Shown one piece after another: positions 17,296 through 25,891 of a stretch of DNA of 64,000 bases. The translations under genes were made by a program, and so were the position numbers. The notes under the pieces were generated by a model that did no database searches, had not been told where the DNA came from, and worked only from the letters and a program-made list of their open reading frames with translations. This DNA comes from Tenacibaculum gallaicum (GTDB lineage: Bacteria > Bacteroidota > Bacteroidia > Flavobacteriales > Flavobacteriaceae), in the NCBI RefSeq assembly GCF_003387615.1, contig NZ_QUNS01000006.1, positions 163,958-227,957 on the forward strand, written 5' to 3'. The number at the start of each line of letters is the position of its first letter. Position 1 is the stretch's first letter.

Positions 17296-17488
17296 ACTGT
17301 CATAACTAACTTTTTTCCTCTAACTTGATTATTTTCCATGAGTTGATGTACTTTTTTTAATCAATAGGATTAAATGTAGTTGCCTTTATTTTAACTAAAA
17401 TCTCATTATCGTTTAATTTAGGATCATCTACTTCAACGAGTTCAAAATTTTCAACTCCTCCAAAGTTTATTAAAGTAATTGTTTTCAA
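17292..17488 (-). pseudogene. remnant of an NADPH:quinone reductase / zinc-type alcohol dehydrogenase
   Basis: Two fragments of one gene lie together on the minus strand. The first (17488 to about 17360) starts KTITLINFGGVENFELVEV and continues to IKATTFNPID, the normal N-terminus of the quinone oxidoreductase family, but its start is TTG instead of ATG and it stops immediately after NPID. The second (about 17355 to 17292, another frame) reads HQLMENNQVRGKKLVMTV, the normal C-terminus. Roughly 250 internal residues are missing and the junction is frameshifted, so this is an internal-deletion pseudogene. Family assignment is from memory of conserved ends. Confidence 0.78.
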
Positions 17489-17519
17489 TTTTTTTATGAT
17501 TTAGGGTTATTGATTTAAC

Positions 17520-18137
17520 TTATTTTGTACCTACTATCTCCGTCGTACCTCCAGAAACTAGAATAGCTTCTGTATTACTTATAGGAAGTAAATTTATTTT
17601 GTTGTTATAATCTGTAATAATTTCTTCAACAATCTGTTTAAAAGGCTCATTAGTATGATGTGGTAAAGTGTAAAAATCAACCAAGTTTAAAGCATCATAA
17701 TTCACTAATTTTTCAGCTTTGGATTTATCATCCATTTTTTCTACAAACTGTATGTTTTTAGATAAGATTATAGAACCTGCTGAAGCTCCTACGTATGGTT
17801 TCCCTTTTTTTATTTCGTTTCGTATAATTTCATCGCTACCAGATACCTTTAATTCCTGAAGTAAGTAAAATGTATTTCCTCCTGAAATATAAATAAAGTC
17901 ATTCTTTTGAATTGTTTCCTCTATTTTGTTTTTTGAAGTATTAGAAATATCTAACTCATCAATAATTACTCCAAGCTCTTCAAAAGCTTTTCTATCATTA
18001 TCTACATACCCAGTATATTCTTCTTTAACGCTTGCTGTTGGGATAAAAGTGATTGTTTTTCCTTTAGTATTTCCCACAAAAGATTTAAAATATTTATAAA
18101 CATCAATAAAAGAAGATGTTAGGAAAAGTTTTTTCAT
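17520..18137 (-). CDS. peptidase E-like (S51) type 1 glutamine amidotransferase-fold protein
   Basis: 205 residues. The nucleophile elbow PYVGASAGSIIL (Ser in GASAGS) and the segment YISGGNTFYLLQEL are typical of family S51, whose aspartyl dipeptidase PepE cleaves Asp-X dipeptides. The N-terminus MKKLFLTSSF and ITFIPTAS also fit. Probably cytoplasmic; substrate unproven. The stop is TAA at 17520-17522. It sits 10 nt downstream of the acetyltransferase gene, so the two are probably cotranscribed. Confidence 0.85.
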   Translation of the reverse strand: MKKLFLTSSFIDVYKYFKSFVGNTKGKTITFIPTASVKEEYTGYVDNDRKAFEELGVIIDELDISNTSKNKIEETIQKNDFIYISGGNTFYLLQELKVSGSDEIIRNEIKKGKPYVGASAGSIILSKNIQFVEKMDDKSKAEKLVNYDALNLVDFYTLPHHTNEPFKQIVEEIITDYNNKINLLPISNTEAILVSGGTTEIVGTK

Positions 18138-18147
18138 AGGTTAAGTG

Positions 18148-18642
18148 TTATTTTACTTGTAATTTTAATTCAAGTATTTCTCCTGGTAATCCATCAAACT
18201 CCTTAAACTCTTTTGATTTAAATCCGTTATTCATTAAAATTTTTCTAGAAGGAATATTTTTAGGGTCTATGATAGCATAAATTCGTTTTAAAGATTGGTG
18301 ATTTTCACCTATATTAATAAGTTTTTCTCCAACCAAACTAGCAATTCCTTTTCCCCAATATTTAGGTAAAAGCATGTATCCAAGTTCAGCTTCTTCGCTA
18401 TTTATTTTTTGAATTTCTAATTTAGCTAATCCAATAAATTCATTTGTATCTTCTTTTATTATTTTAAAACTTCCAAAGTTTATGTCAAGCTTACTGTTCT
18501 CAATTAACTTGTGGAAATCTTTTTTAGCCTCCTCTAGTTCAATAGCTCTTTCTGTTATCATTTCCATTACTTTTTCGTCATTTACCAACTGGAAATAGAA
18601 TGAAAAATCAAGGTGATTAAATTTTTCTATTTTTATTTTCAT
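18148..18642 (-). CDS. GNAT acetyltransferase (RimJ/RimL type)
   Basis: 164 residues from the ATG at 18642 (MKIKIEKFNHLDF). A longer frame runs to an ATG at 18693, but its extra 17 residues (MCPKITHNYLKY...) are unlike the family. The acetyl-CoA site appears as ELGYMLLPKYWGKGIASLVGE, followed by the IDPKNIPSRKILMNNGFK segment typical of this branch. It acetylates an amino group, of a protein N-terminus or a small molecule; the target is unknown. Second partner of the peptidase E-like gene. Confidence 0.82.
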   Translation of the reverse strand: MKIKIEKFNHLDFSFYFQLVNDEKVMEMITERAIELEEAKKDFHKLIENSKLDINFGSFKIIKEDTNEFIGLAKLEIQKINSEEAELGYMLLPKYWGKGIASLVGEKLINIGENHQSLKRIYAIIDPKNIPSRKILMNNGFKSKEFKEFDGLPGEILELKLQVK

Positions 18643-18860
18643 GCGCTTATACTCGTTGTATTTTAAATAGTTATGTGTAATTTTTGGACACAAAAATTAC
18701 CTCATACTATCTGTGTTAATTCTGTTTTCTATAAGAACTAAGATAATAAAAGAGGACTATTTATTTATTGACTAATACGAAGTATTTTTAGCTTGATTAA
18801 GTTTTTAAAAAACTAAAAAAGTATTTTGAATAGTAACTAATTAAAAGGTAGCTAGTTAAG

Positions 18861-18896
18861 ATTTGTGGTAGAAAAAGATATTTTCTACCACATTTT
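18861..18896 (-). terminator. terminator downstream of the PhnB-like gene
   Basis: Perfect 12-bp stem TGTGGTAGAAAA (18864-18875) / TTTTCTACCACA (18881-18892), 5-nt loop. T-rich on both sides, so it may work in both directions. The rest of 18694-18930 shows no gene. Confidence 0.7.
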
Positions 18897-18930
18897 AAAA
18901 AGTATATTTTTATTGAAATACTTTATTTAC

Positions 18931-19329
18931 TTAGTAGTTTAAATACCAGTGAATTCCAAATTTATCTTTTACACAAACTAAATTAGTATCAATTGTTGTT
19001 TGAAAAAAATCAAAAGTTACTTTTCCTCCTTTTTTTAGTTTTTCAAATACTACTTCATGCTCTTCAATGGTATCAAAATTAATTGTCATACCAATTCCAT
19101 TTCCAAAGGTTATTTCTTCATTTTCAAATCCATCTGATACATAAAAGCAAATATTTTCTGCTTTAAATTCAGCATGAGCTATTTTCTTTTTATAAGTTTT
19201 AGAAACTTGGTAAGGTGTTTCTGAAAAACGTTGTATAAAAGTTGTTTTTCCTTCAAAGCAATTTTCATAAAACTTTAAGGCTTCTTCAGCTCTTCCTTTA
19301 ATTGTAAAATAAGTGACTAATGTTTTCAT
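18931..19329 (-). CDS. PhnB-like VOC superfamily protein
   Basis: 132 residues with the glyoxalase/VOC fold of the PhnB (3-demethylubiquinone methyltransferase-like) branch: TYFTIKGRAEEALKFYENCF at the start, INFDTIEEHEVVFEKLKKGGKV in the middle and VKDKFGIHWYLNY at the end. Catalytic role unknown for most members. It lies 58 nt downstream of the AraC gene on the same strand and could be its target or partner. Confidence 0.78.
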   Translation of the reverse strand: MKTLVTYFTIKGRAEEALKFYENCFEGKTTFIQRFSETPYQVSKTYKKKIAHAEFKAENICFYVSDGFENEEITFGNGIGMTINFDTIEEHEVVFEKLKKGGKVTFDFFQTTIDTNLVCVKDKFGIHWYLNY

Positions 19330-19387
19330 GTTTATCTATTTTAAACAAAGATTAGTCTTTAAGAAATGAAAAAATTGAACGCAGTTG

Positions 19388-20119
19388 CTATTTTATACTT
19401 TGTGAAGGTAAAATACCGAAAGCCTTATAATAGGTTCGTGTAAAATGTGCTTGATCTGCAAAACCTCCATAATAAGAAGAGTGTGTAAAGTTTTTATTTT
19501 CACAAATTGATTTTAAGGATTTTACTAATTTAGTGTATAAAACAAACTTTCTAAAAGAAGTTCCTGTTTGTTGCTTAAAAAGGTGAGAAAATCTATATGT
19601 TGATAAACAGACGCGCTCTGATATTTCTTTTAACGTTATTTTATTTGAAGTTTTAATTATTTTTATAGATTCCTTAATCCGTTCATCTATTCTAAGGTCA
19701 GAAGAAATTTCTGTTTTCAGAAAGACTTCATTTATTACCTTTAAAATTGTTTTTTCATCAATTTCATTATTAGAAAACCATTCTTTTAAAGTTTTAATGA
19801 TGCTTTTTGTTTGAATAAGTGTTAGCTTTTTATAAGGCTTATTTTTATTGGTAAGTTGTAAGCCTTGTTCGGAAAAAGGCTCGATATGAATGAAAGCAAT
19901 GTAATTATTCTCTGGGTTTACAATTTTTCGGAGAGTATTAGCTTGCATAACTATACCAGTAGAAGAAACATTTAGATTGTCTACCCTGCAATGAAAAGGC
20001 TTCCCGAAAGAAATAGCTATAGTTATAGCGTTATGTTGATGTTTATTTGTTTGAATATTTTGGCCAACGTAAATACCACCAACATCAGAAAAACCAATTT
20101 TTGATTTTCTATTTATCAT
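19388..20119 (-). CDS. AraC family transcriptional regulator
   Basis: 243 residues. The N-terminal cupin-like sensor region (about 1-130) is followed by the double HTH (about 150-243) with LKEISERVCLSTYRFSHLFKQ and GFADQAHFTRTYYKAFG. It has no membrane helix, unlike the AraC protein at 195-1880. The ligand is unknown. The divergent context is absent; amidohydrolase lies 51 nt upstream in the same orientation, so this gene may be in the same transcript. Confidence 0.85.
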   Translation of the reverse strand: MINRKSKIGFSDVGGIYVGQNIQTNKHQHNAITIAISFGKPFHCRVDNLNVSSTGIVMQANTLRKIVNPENNYIAFIHIEPFSEQGLQLTNKNKPYKKLTLIQTKSIIKTLKEWFSNNEIDEKTILKVINEVFLKTEISSDLRIDERIKESIKIIKTSNKITLKEISERVCLSTYRFSHLFKQQTGTSFRKFVLYTKLVKSLKSICENKNFTHSSYYGGFADQAHFTRTYYKAFGILPSQSIK

Positions 20120-20170
20120 TATTAAACATATTCATCTTTGTAATACTATGTTGTGTATTCAAATTCAAAA

Positions 20171-21589
20171 CTATAATTTTTTTCTGTTTTTCCATTGAAA
20201 CTTTTCTTTATTAGCATCATTCCAGTTAGCTACTTTTAAAAGCATAGTGTCGATTTTAGTTTTATCAAGCCACTTTCCATTTACAAATACATCAGATATT
20301 GTACGTGTGTTATTAATGTTTTCTAGTGGGTTTTTATCTAGTAAAATTAAATCAGCAAATTTCCCAGTTTCAATAGTTCCTATTTTATCACCAATTTCTA
20401 ACCATTCAGCAGGCAATCTAGTTGCAGAAGCTAAAGTTTCCTCAGTTGTTAACCCTGCTTCTACTAATAGTTCCAATTCATCATGAAGAGAAAATCCCCA
20501 AATAATACCAGAAATACCAGCATCTGTTCCTGCAAGCATTGGTACGCCTGTTTCTTTAAAAGCTTTCACAATCTGGATATGGAATTTTTTTTGTTTATTA
20601 TAGTATTCAATTAATTTGGGAGAAGCTCCATAATAACGATTTGAGGTTAACCATTTATTTTGCATTAGTGGATGTACATACTTTAAACTTTGTAAATTTT
20701 GAATACTTTCTAATGATTTAGCCTGTTTTGAAATCCAGACCATGTTGGATAGATTCGGAATTAACCAAGTATTATTTTCTTTAGCTAAACGAGCAAATTC
20801 TTGTGCTTTTTCATAACTGAAATCATTCGTCTGTTTCGATAATTCTTCAGCATGCGCTATGAGTCCGAATTGAGGTACAAATAAATCTTCAGCAGGTTTT
20901 CCTTCAAAGACTGTAGGAATGTGGCCAACAACTTTCATATCCTGTTTTTCAGCTTCATCAATAACTGCTTTAAAAGTTTCTTCATTTAACCAGGTATAAA
21001 CCTTTATGAATCTATAACCTAAACCTTTAGCATTTCTAACCGATTGTCGCCCTTCTATAGGAGTCGTAGCTTTAATTTCATTGCCTTTGCCATCAATTAC
21101 AGCAGCTATTGCCATACGAGGGCCAATAACACTTTTTTCCATTATTTTATCTCTTTGTGAAAAGTGTCCAAGTCTTCCACTTAATTCAAATACTGTGGTG
21201 ACTCCATTAGCTACATATGGTGTCATTAGGTTTTGAGTATTAAAACTTACTGTAGAACCTCTAGTTGGATATCCTTGTGAGAAACTCCCGTTACTAAGGG
21301 TATGTACATGCATATCAATTAACCCTGGAATAAGCCATTTACCTTTTCCATCAATTATTGTTGCTTCAGAAGGAATAGAATCATTTATAGATTGTATGAT
21401 GTTTTCATGAATGACTACTGTAGCGTTTTCAATAACGTTATTGCTTTTAGTCATCGGAATTATGTTTACGTTCTTTATAACGTATGTATTATTTTCTTTT
21501 TGAACTTCAGGGTTGCTGTTTTTTACGCAATTAAATAATAAAAAAGAGACTGTAAGGAGTAGTAGGATACTAATTTTTAGATGTTTCAT
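20171..21589 (-). CDS. amidohydrolase family lipoprotein
   Basis: 472 residues with a lipoprotein signal (LLLLTVSFLLFNC, lipidated Cys near 21). It contains the metal-dependent hydrolase set of an imidazolonepropionase-like amidohydrolase: MHVH (HxH) near residue 95, the carbamylation-candidate Lys in FIKVYTW, His in GHIP and AHAEEL, and the Asp in AGTDAGIS. The C-terminal composite strand is GTIETGKFADLILLDKNP. It probably hydrolyses a small cyclic amide or dipeptide-like compound in the periplasm. Substrate unknown. Confidence 0.85.
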   Translation of the reverse strand: MKHLKISILLLLTVSFLLFNCVKNSNPEVQKENNTYVIKNVNIIPMTKSNNVIENATVVIHENIIQSINDSIPSEATIIDGKGKWLIPGLIDMHVHTLSNGSFSQGYPTRGSTVSFNTQNLMTPYVANGVTTVFELSGRLGHFSQRDKIMEKSVIGPRMAIAAVIDGKGNEIKATTPIEGRQSVRNAKGLGYRFIKVYTWLNEETFKAVIDEAEKQDMKVVGHIPTVFEGKPAEDLFVPQFGLIAHAEELSKQTNDFSYEKAQEFARLAKENNTWLIPNLSNMVWISKQAKSLESIQNLQSLKYVHPLMQNKWLTSNRYYGASPKLIEYYNKQKKFHIQIVKAFKETGVPMLAGTDAGISGIIWGFSLHDELELLVEAGLTTEETLASATRLPAEWLEIGDKIGTIETGKFADLILLDKNPLENINNTRTISDVFVNGKWLDKTKIDTMLLKVANWNDANKEKFQWKNRKKL

Positions 21590-21713
21590 GCAGTTTAGTT
21601 TTCTTAAAGACGTATTAAGAATAAAAATGTTACAAGAAAACCAGCATTTAAAAAAAATGACTGAATTTAGTATTTAAAAATTTAGTCATTGATGTGCTTA
21701 TATGTTTATTATG

Positions 21714-23168
21714 TTATTTATTTTTTAGTTCAGCTATTTTGTTTTTCATTTGCTCATTATAATTCCATTGATTGTCTTCATTGAGTAGAATTGCTTTTTT
21801 ATAGTTTTTAATTGCCTTAAGACTATCATTTTTCATTTCATAAGCTTCAGCTAAACTCGCTTTTGACACCCACCAATTAGGATTAACTTCGGCATTAAAC
21901 TTAAATACATCAATAGCATTTTCAATGTTATTTTCACTATAAGCATAAGAATTACCTATACTGTTAATATTCCATTTTAAATTGTAGAAGTTAGAATTTG
22001 GGTTTTCTTTTTTTAATTTTTTGAATGATTGTATAGCTTCGTTAAATTGATGGCGAATAACAAAATTCAGAACATCTTCCTCCTTTGCTAATTTTTTTGC
22101 TTTAAGTTCAGGGATTGAAATTCTTGCTATATCATTAATAATAATGTCATAAGCAGGTATTGTATAACCGTTTGATAATAAAATAATCGTTGTTTTATCA
22201 TTTATAAACTTTCTAAAAGAAGATAAATTTCCACCCGAAAATCCATAAGAGTCCAATCCGTTTACTTGAATGCTATTCCAACCATGTAAAAAATGGTCTT
22301 TTTTATTCGTGAAACTGAAAGGTTCCCACATTTCTGTTTTCATCTTATCACTTAACAAGATATCGTCGTTCAATTTCTTGTTCCATTCAATAAATTTTTC
22401 AAGAGTGATGTTTAGCCCGTTTCCTGAATGTCCTCTTTTACCACTATTATTAGTATCCTTTTCAAATTCTTTTGTCTTTTCATTATAAAAATATCTAGTA
22501 GCACGATTTGGAATAGTTTCTTGTGAGTTAGAAGAAAACAAGACTCCTTTTGTAGAATTATCAAACTGATTTTTAAGAATATAATCATCAAAAGACATTC
22601 CTGTAATTTTTTCTATAATTCGAGTGAGTAACCAATAGTTTGTTTGATTATATTGAAACTGTTTTCCAATAGCAAAATTCATTTTGTCATTGAATAGTTT
22701 TTCCATTAATTCCTCGTCAGTTAACATACTTTTATATCTTACAATATCAGGTAAACCTGAAGAATGACTTAGTAAATTTTCAACTTTTATCTCCTGCCAT
22801 AGTTGTGGTAAATTATCTATGTATTTTGAAATTTTATCTTCTAAACTTAGCTGTTTGTTTTGTATAAGCTGAAATACTCCTGTGGAAGTTATAAGTTTTG
22901 TCACTGAAAAAACTCTAAACAATGTATTTTCATCAATAGGTTTGTTATTCTCTAATGATGATTTGCCTAAATAATTTTTATAAACTATTTCATCATCCTT
23001 AATTACTACTAAAGCTAATCCAGGAATATTATGTAGCTTCATAGCTTTTGTTAAATAAGAGTCAATTTCATTTTTAATGGTAGCAGTATTGTTTTCTTTC
23101 TTTTGGTTAGAGCAAGAAAAACTAGAAAACAATAGAAAAAGGGAAAAAAGTGTGATTAATTTCTTCAT
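21714..23168 (-). CDS. beta-lactamase-like serine hydrolase lipoprotein with C-terminal TPR region
   Basis: 484 residues. Signal with lipobox LLFSSFSC. The beta-lactamase/class C-like domain spans about 35-360: the SxxK motif is SVTK, with the Ser-Lys pair intact. The second motif reads YNQ instead of YxN, and the third region is YGFSGGN instead of HTGG or KTG. The C-terminal 120 residues form TPR-like helices (ALAEAYEMKNDSLKAIKNYKKAI). The family includes D-aminopeptidases, esterases and PBP-related proteins; true beta-lactamase activity is not implied. It lies 124 nt upstream of the amidohydrolase in the same orientation. Confidence 0.82.
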   Translation of the reverse strand: MKKLITLFSLFLLFSSFSCSNQKKENNTATIKNEIDSYLTKAMKLHNIPGLALVVIKDDEIVYKNYLGKSSLENNKPIDENTLFRVFSVTKLITSTGVFQLIQNKQLSLEDKISKYIDNLPQLWQEIKVENLLSHSSGLPDIVRYKSMLTDEELMEKLFNDKMNFAIGKQFQYNQTNYWLLTRIIEKITGMSFDDYILKNQFDNSTKGVLFSSNSQETIPNRATRYFYNEKTKEFEKDTNNSGKRGHSGNGLNITLEKFIEWNKKLNDDILLSDKMKTEMWEPFSFTNKKDHFLHGWNSIQVNGLDSYGFSGGNLSSFRKFINDKTTIILLSNGYTIPAYDIIINDIARISIPELKAKKLAKEEDVLNFVIRHQFNEAIQSFKKLKKENPNSNFYNLKWNINSIGNSYAYSENNIENAIDVFKFNAEVNPNWWVSKASLAEAYEMKNDSLKAIKNYKKAILLNEDNQWNYNEQMKNKIAELKNK

Positions 23169-23248
23169 AGTATTTCATTATTTATGTTAATAGAAACGAT
23201 AACTTTTATTTAGTGTTACAGTTTTTATAAAAATGATAGCACTTTTTA

Positions 23249-23282
23249 TTTGTTATTAAACAAATTCGATTGTCTATTTTTG
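23249..23282 (+). promoter_or_regulatory. promoter abutting the start codon of the methyltransferase gene
   Basis: TTTG (23249-23252), 22 nt, TATTTTTG (23275-23282). Only 4 nt separate the -7 box from the ATG at 23287, so initiation should fall on or next to the start codon, giving a leaderless mRNA. Confidence 0.6.
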
Positions 23283-23286
23283 TAGT

Positions 23287-24441
23287 ATGAAAGAAGCCTT
23301 ACATCAATTGTTTATCGAGTTTCAAAACAGCATACAAAAAAATGATTTTGTAAAATTAACTTTGAGTAAACCGATTCGTAAAAGTGATGAACTGTCAAAT
23401 GTATATGTTCGTCAAATAACGTTAAAAGGAGACGTTTGTTTTCAGTTTTTATATAGATATAAGACTAATGATCAGACAAAAAACTATTCATTTGAAGAGA
23501 GTATTGAAGAGCTTACCGATTTACTTTCAGAAAAGTTTAGGGCAGTAACATTGTTTACGCTAGAAAATGATTTGTTGGTATTTATTTCTAAAAAGAAAAA
23601 AGTAAGTTATAAAACTACACAGCCTAGTTTTAAGAATAAATTACCTGAAACCCACGATAAACCTAAAGAAAAAAGAGCTGAGAATAGCGAATATTTATAT
23701 CATTTAGGGGTAACGGATAAAGAAGGTAAAGTAATTCCTAAAATGGCGGATAAATATCGTCAAATTAACAAGTATTTAGAGATTATTGAAGCACAGATAC
23801 AATCGGTTAAATTACCTAAACATATCAATATTGTAGATATGGGTTCTGGAAAAGGTTATTTAACTTTTGCTCTGTACGATTATTTGGTAATCCAAAAGGG
23901 GTATACTGCAAGTATAACAGGTATTGAGTTACGACAAAATTTAGTTGACTATTGTAATGATATTGCCCAAAAATGCAGATTTAAAGGGCTACTTTTTGTA
24001 GCTCAACCAATTCAGGATTATGATAACAATAAAATTGATATTTTAATTGCTCTACACGCTTGTGATACAGCTACTGATGATGCTATTTATAAAGGCTTAG
24101 TGTCAAAAGCAGAATTGATTGTTTGTGCTCCGTGTTGTCATAAACAAATTCGTCAACAAGTGAAAGGGAAAGAGCAGGAGAGTCCCTTATTAAAATATGG
24201 GATTTTTAAAGAACGTCAGTTTGAAATGGTTACCGATACCATTCGTGCTTTAATTTTAGAGAAGAATAATTATACTACTAAAGTTTTTGAGTTCATTAGT
24301 AACGAACACACTCGTAAAAATGTGATGTTGATAGGTACTAAATCATCTAAAAAAGTAAATAAAAAAAGTATTGAAGCTAAAATTTCAGACTTAAAAGAAG
24401 CATATCAAATTGAACAGCACTATTTAGAAGGGTTACTATAA
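23287..24441 (+). CDS. class I SAM-dependent methyltransferase
   Basis: 384 residues. An N-terminal region of about 150 residues has no recognised motif. The Rossmann methyltransferase core follows with the SAM site VDMGSGKGYLTFAL near residue 185. A CAPCCHKQ segment near 275 is typical of the methyltransferase group found in RNA-modifying and Methyltransf_32-like proteins. Substrate unknown. A Crp-type regulator starts 9 nt after the stop and is probably cotranscribed. Confidence 0.82.
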   Translation: MKEALHQLFIEFQNSIQKNDFVKLTLSKPIRKSDELSNVYVRQITLKGDVCFQFLYRYKTNDQTKNYSFEESIEELTDLLSEKFRAVTLFTLENDLLVFISKKKKVSYKTTQPSFKNKLPETHDKPKEKRAENSEYLYHLGVTDKEGKVIPKMADKYRQINKYLEIIEAQIQSVKLPKHINIVDMGSGKGYLTFALYDYLVIQKGYTASITGIELRQNLVDYCNDIAQKCRFKGLLFVAQPIQDYDNNKIDILIALHACDTATDDAIYKGLVSKAELIVCAPCCHKQIRQQVKGKEQESPLLKYGIFKERQFEMVTDTIRALILEKNNYTTKVFEFISNEHTRKNVMLIGTKSSKKVNKKSIEAKISDLKEAYQIEQHYLEGLL

Positions 24442-24450
24442 TATTTTACA

Positions 24451-25020
24451 ATGAGTACATCTGTTAGTAATGTGTTTAAAGATCTTCATTTAGAGAGGGA
24501 AGAGTTAGAAATAGTAGAAAATATTTATTCTGAAGTAGTATATAAAAAAGGAGATACTATATTACATACTAATGAGAAAGTATATTACCAATATTATGTA
24601 GTAAAAGGTTGTTTACGAACGTTTTTTATGGATGCTAAAGGAAAAGAACATACTATACAATTTGCAATTCACGACTGGTGGATTAGTGATTATATAGGTT
24701 ATTTTTCCGAATCAGAATCTGTACTTTCTATAGAGTGTATTACAGATGCTATTGTGTTAAAAGTAGCCAAGAGTGATTTGGATAATATCTATGAAAAAGT
24801 ACCCAAAATAGAACATTTTTTTAGAAAAAAATTAGAGCGTTCAACGGTACGATTTCAAAAAAGAATTTTAAATAACTTAGTTTTATCAGCAAAAGAAAGG
24901 TATCACCTGTTTTTACAAAGTTATCCAAATATAGAACAGCAAATTAAAAACTACCATTTAGCATCATATTTAGGAATAACAACAGAAAGTTTAAGTAGAA
25001 TACGAAAAGAAATCTCTTAA
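24451..25020 (+). CDS. Crp/Fnr family transcriptional regulator
   Basis: 189 residues. The cyclic nucleotide-binding-like beta-roll occupies about 1-120 (YYVVKGCLRTFFMDAKGKEH, ISDYIGYFSESES). The C-terminal winged helix is short, ending in HLASYLGITTESLSRIRKEIS as the recognition helix. No Fe-S cysteine cluster is visible, so it is not a typical Fnr. It follows the methyltransferase by 9 nt. Confidence 0.86.
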   Translation: MSTSVSNVFKDLHLEREELEIVENIYSEVVYKKGDTILHTNEKVYYQYYVVKGCLRTFFMDAKGKEHTIQFAIHDWWISDYIGYFSESESVLSIECITDAIVLKVAKSDLDNIYEKVPKIEHFFRKKLERSTVRFQKRILNNLVLSAKERYHLFLQSYPNIEQQIKNYHLASYLGITTESLSRIRKEIS

Positions 25021-25075
25021 ATTCCTTTATTACCATACATCAATTTTTTTACAACTTTCATATACTAATTTTGAG

Positions 25076-25083
25076 GTAACTTA
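25076..25083 (+). promoter_or_regulatory. -7 box upstream of the PfpI-like gene
   Basis: TAATTTTG matches TAnnTTTG, 14 nt before the ATG. -33 box weak. Confidence 0.4.
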
Positions 25084-25097
25084 AAAATAGAAATAAT

Positions 25098-25772
25098 ATG
25101 AAAAAAGTAGTATTTGTACTTACTAGTCATGAAGAGCTAGGAAATACGGGAGAAAAAACAGGATTTTGGATTGAAGAATTTGCCGCACCTTATTATTTGT
25201 TAAAGGATAAAGGAGTGGAAGTAACTTTAGCATCTCCTAAAGGAGGACAACCACCAATTGACCCTAAGAGTAACGAACCAGATTTTCAAACACCAGCTAC
25301 ACATCGTTTTAATAAAGATGAAGCACTTCAAGCTATATTAGCCAACACAATACAATTAAGTGAAGTTAAAGAAGGTGACTATGACGCAATTTTTTATCCT
25401 GGTGGACATGGACCTTTATGGGATTTAGCCGAAAATAAAGATTCTGTAGTTTTAATAGAAGCTTTTTATACAAGCAATAAGCCAGTAGGAGCTGTTTGCC
25501 ATGCACCTATTGTGTTAAAAGATGCTAAATTAAATGGAGAACCTTTAGTTAAAGGTAAAAAAGTAACAGGTTTTTCTAATACAGAAGAAGATGCGGTACA
25601 ATTAACTTCAATAGTACCATTTTTAGTGGAAGACGAGCTAAAAAATAATGAAGGAATCTATAGCAAAGCAGGAGATTGGGAAGAGTACGTAATTGAAGAT
25701 GGAAATTTAATTACAGGCCAAAACCCAGCATCATCAGAATTAGTAGCTGAAAAAATATTAGCTAAATTATAA
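25098..25772 (+). CDS. DJ-1/PfpI family protein (Hsp31-like type 1 amidotransferase domain)
   Basis: 224 residues. The catalytic Cys is in PVGAVCHAPIVL near residue 137, with the acidic partner in the segment FYPGGHGPLWDL. The N-terminal part KTGFWIEEFAAPYYLLKDKG fits the Hsp31/YajL-like branch with glyoxalase III or chaperone activity. The exact reaction is unproven. Monocistronic, with a strong terminator. Confidence 0.87.
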   Translation: MKKVVFVLTSHEELGNTGEKTGFWIEEFAAPYYLLKDKGVEVTLASPKGGQPPIDPKSNEPDFQTPATHRFNKDEALQAILANTIQLSEVKEGDYDAIFYPGGHGPLWDLAENKDSVVLIEAFYTSNKPVGAVCHAPIVLKDAKLNGEPLVKGKKVTGFSNTEEDAVQLTSIVPFLVEDELKNNEGIYSKAGDWEEYVIEDGNLITGQNPASSELVAEKILAKL

Positions 25773-25794
25773 TTATCAATAATAACTTTTTTAG

Positions 25795-25829
25795 AAAAAT
25801 CGGTTAAAAATATTTTAACCGATTTTTTC
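25795..25829 (+). terminator. terminator after the PfpI-like gene
   Basis: Perfect 15-bp stem AAAAATCGGTTAAAA (25795-25809) / TTTTAACCGATTTTT (25813-25827), 3-nt loop, T run. Confidence 0.85.
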
Positions 25830-25891
25830 TTTTTCAAAAAAAATGTAAAAAGGTTTTATTGTATTTTTAGCTCATTAGAATTTAGATAATA

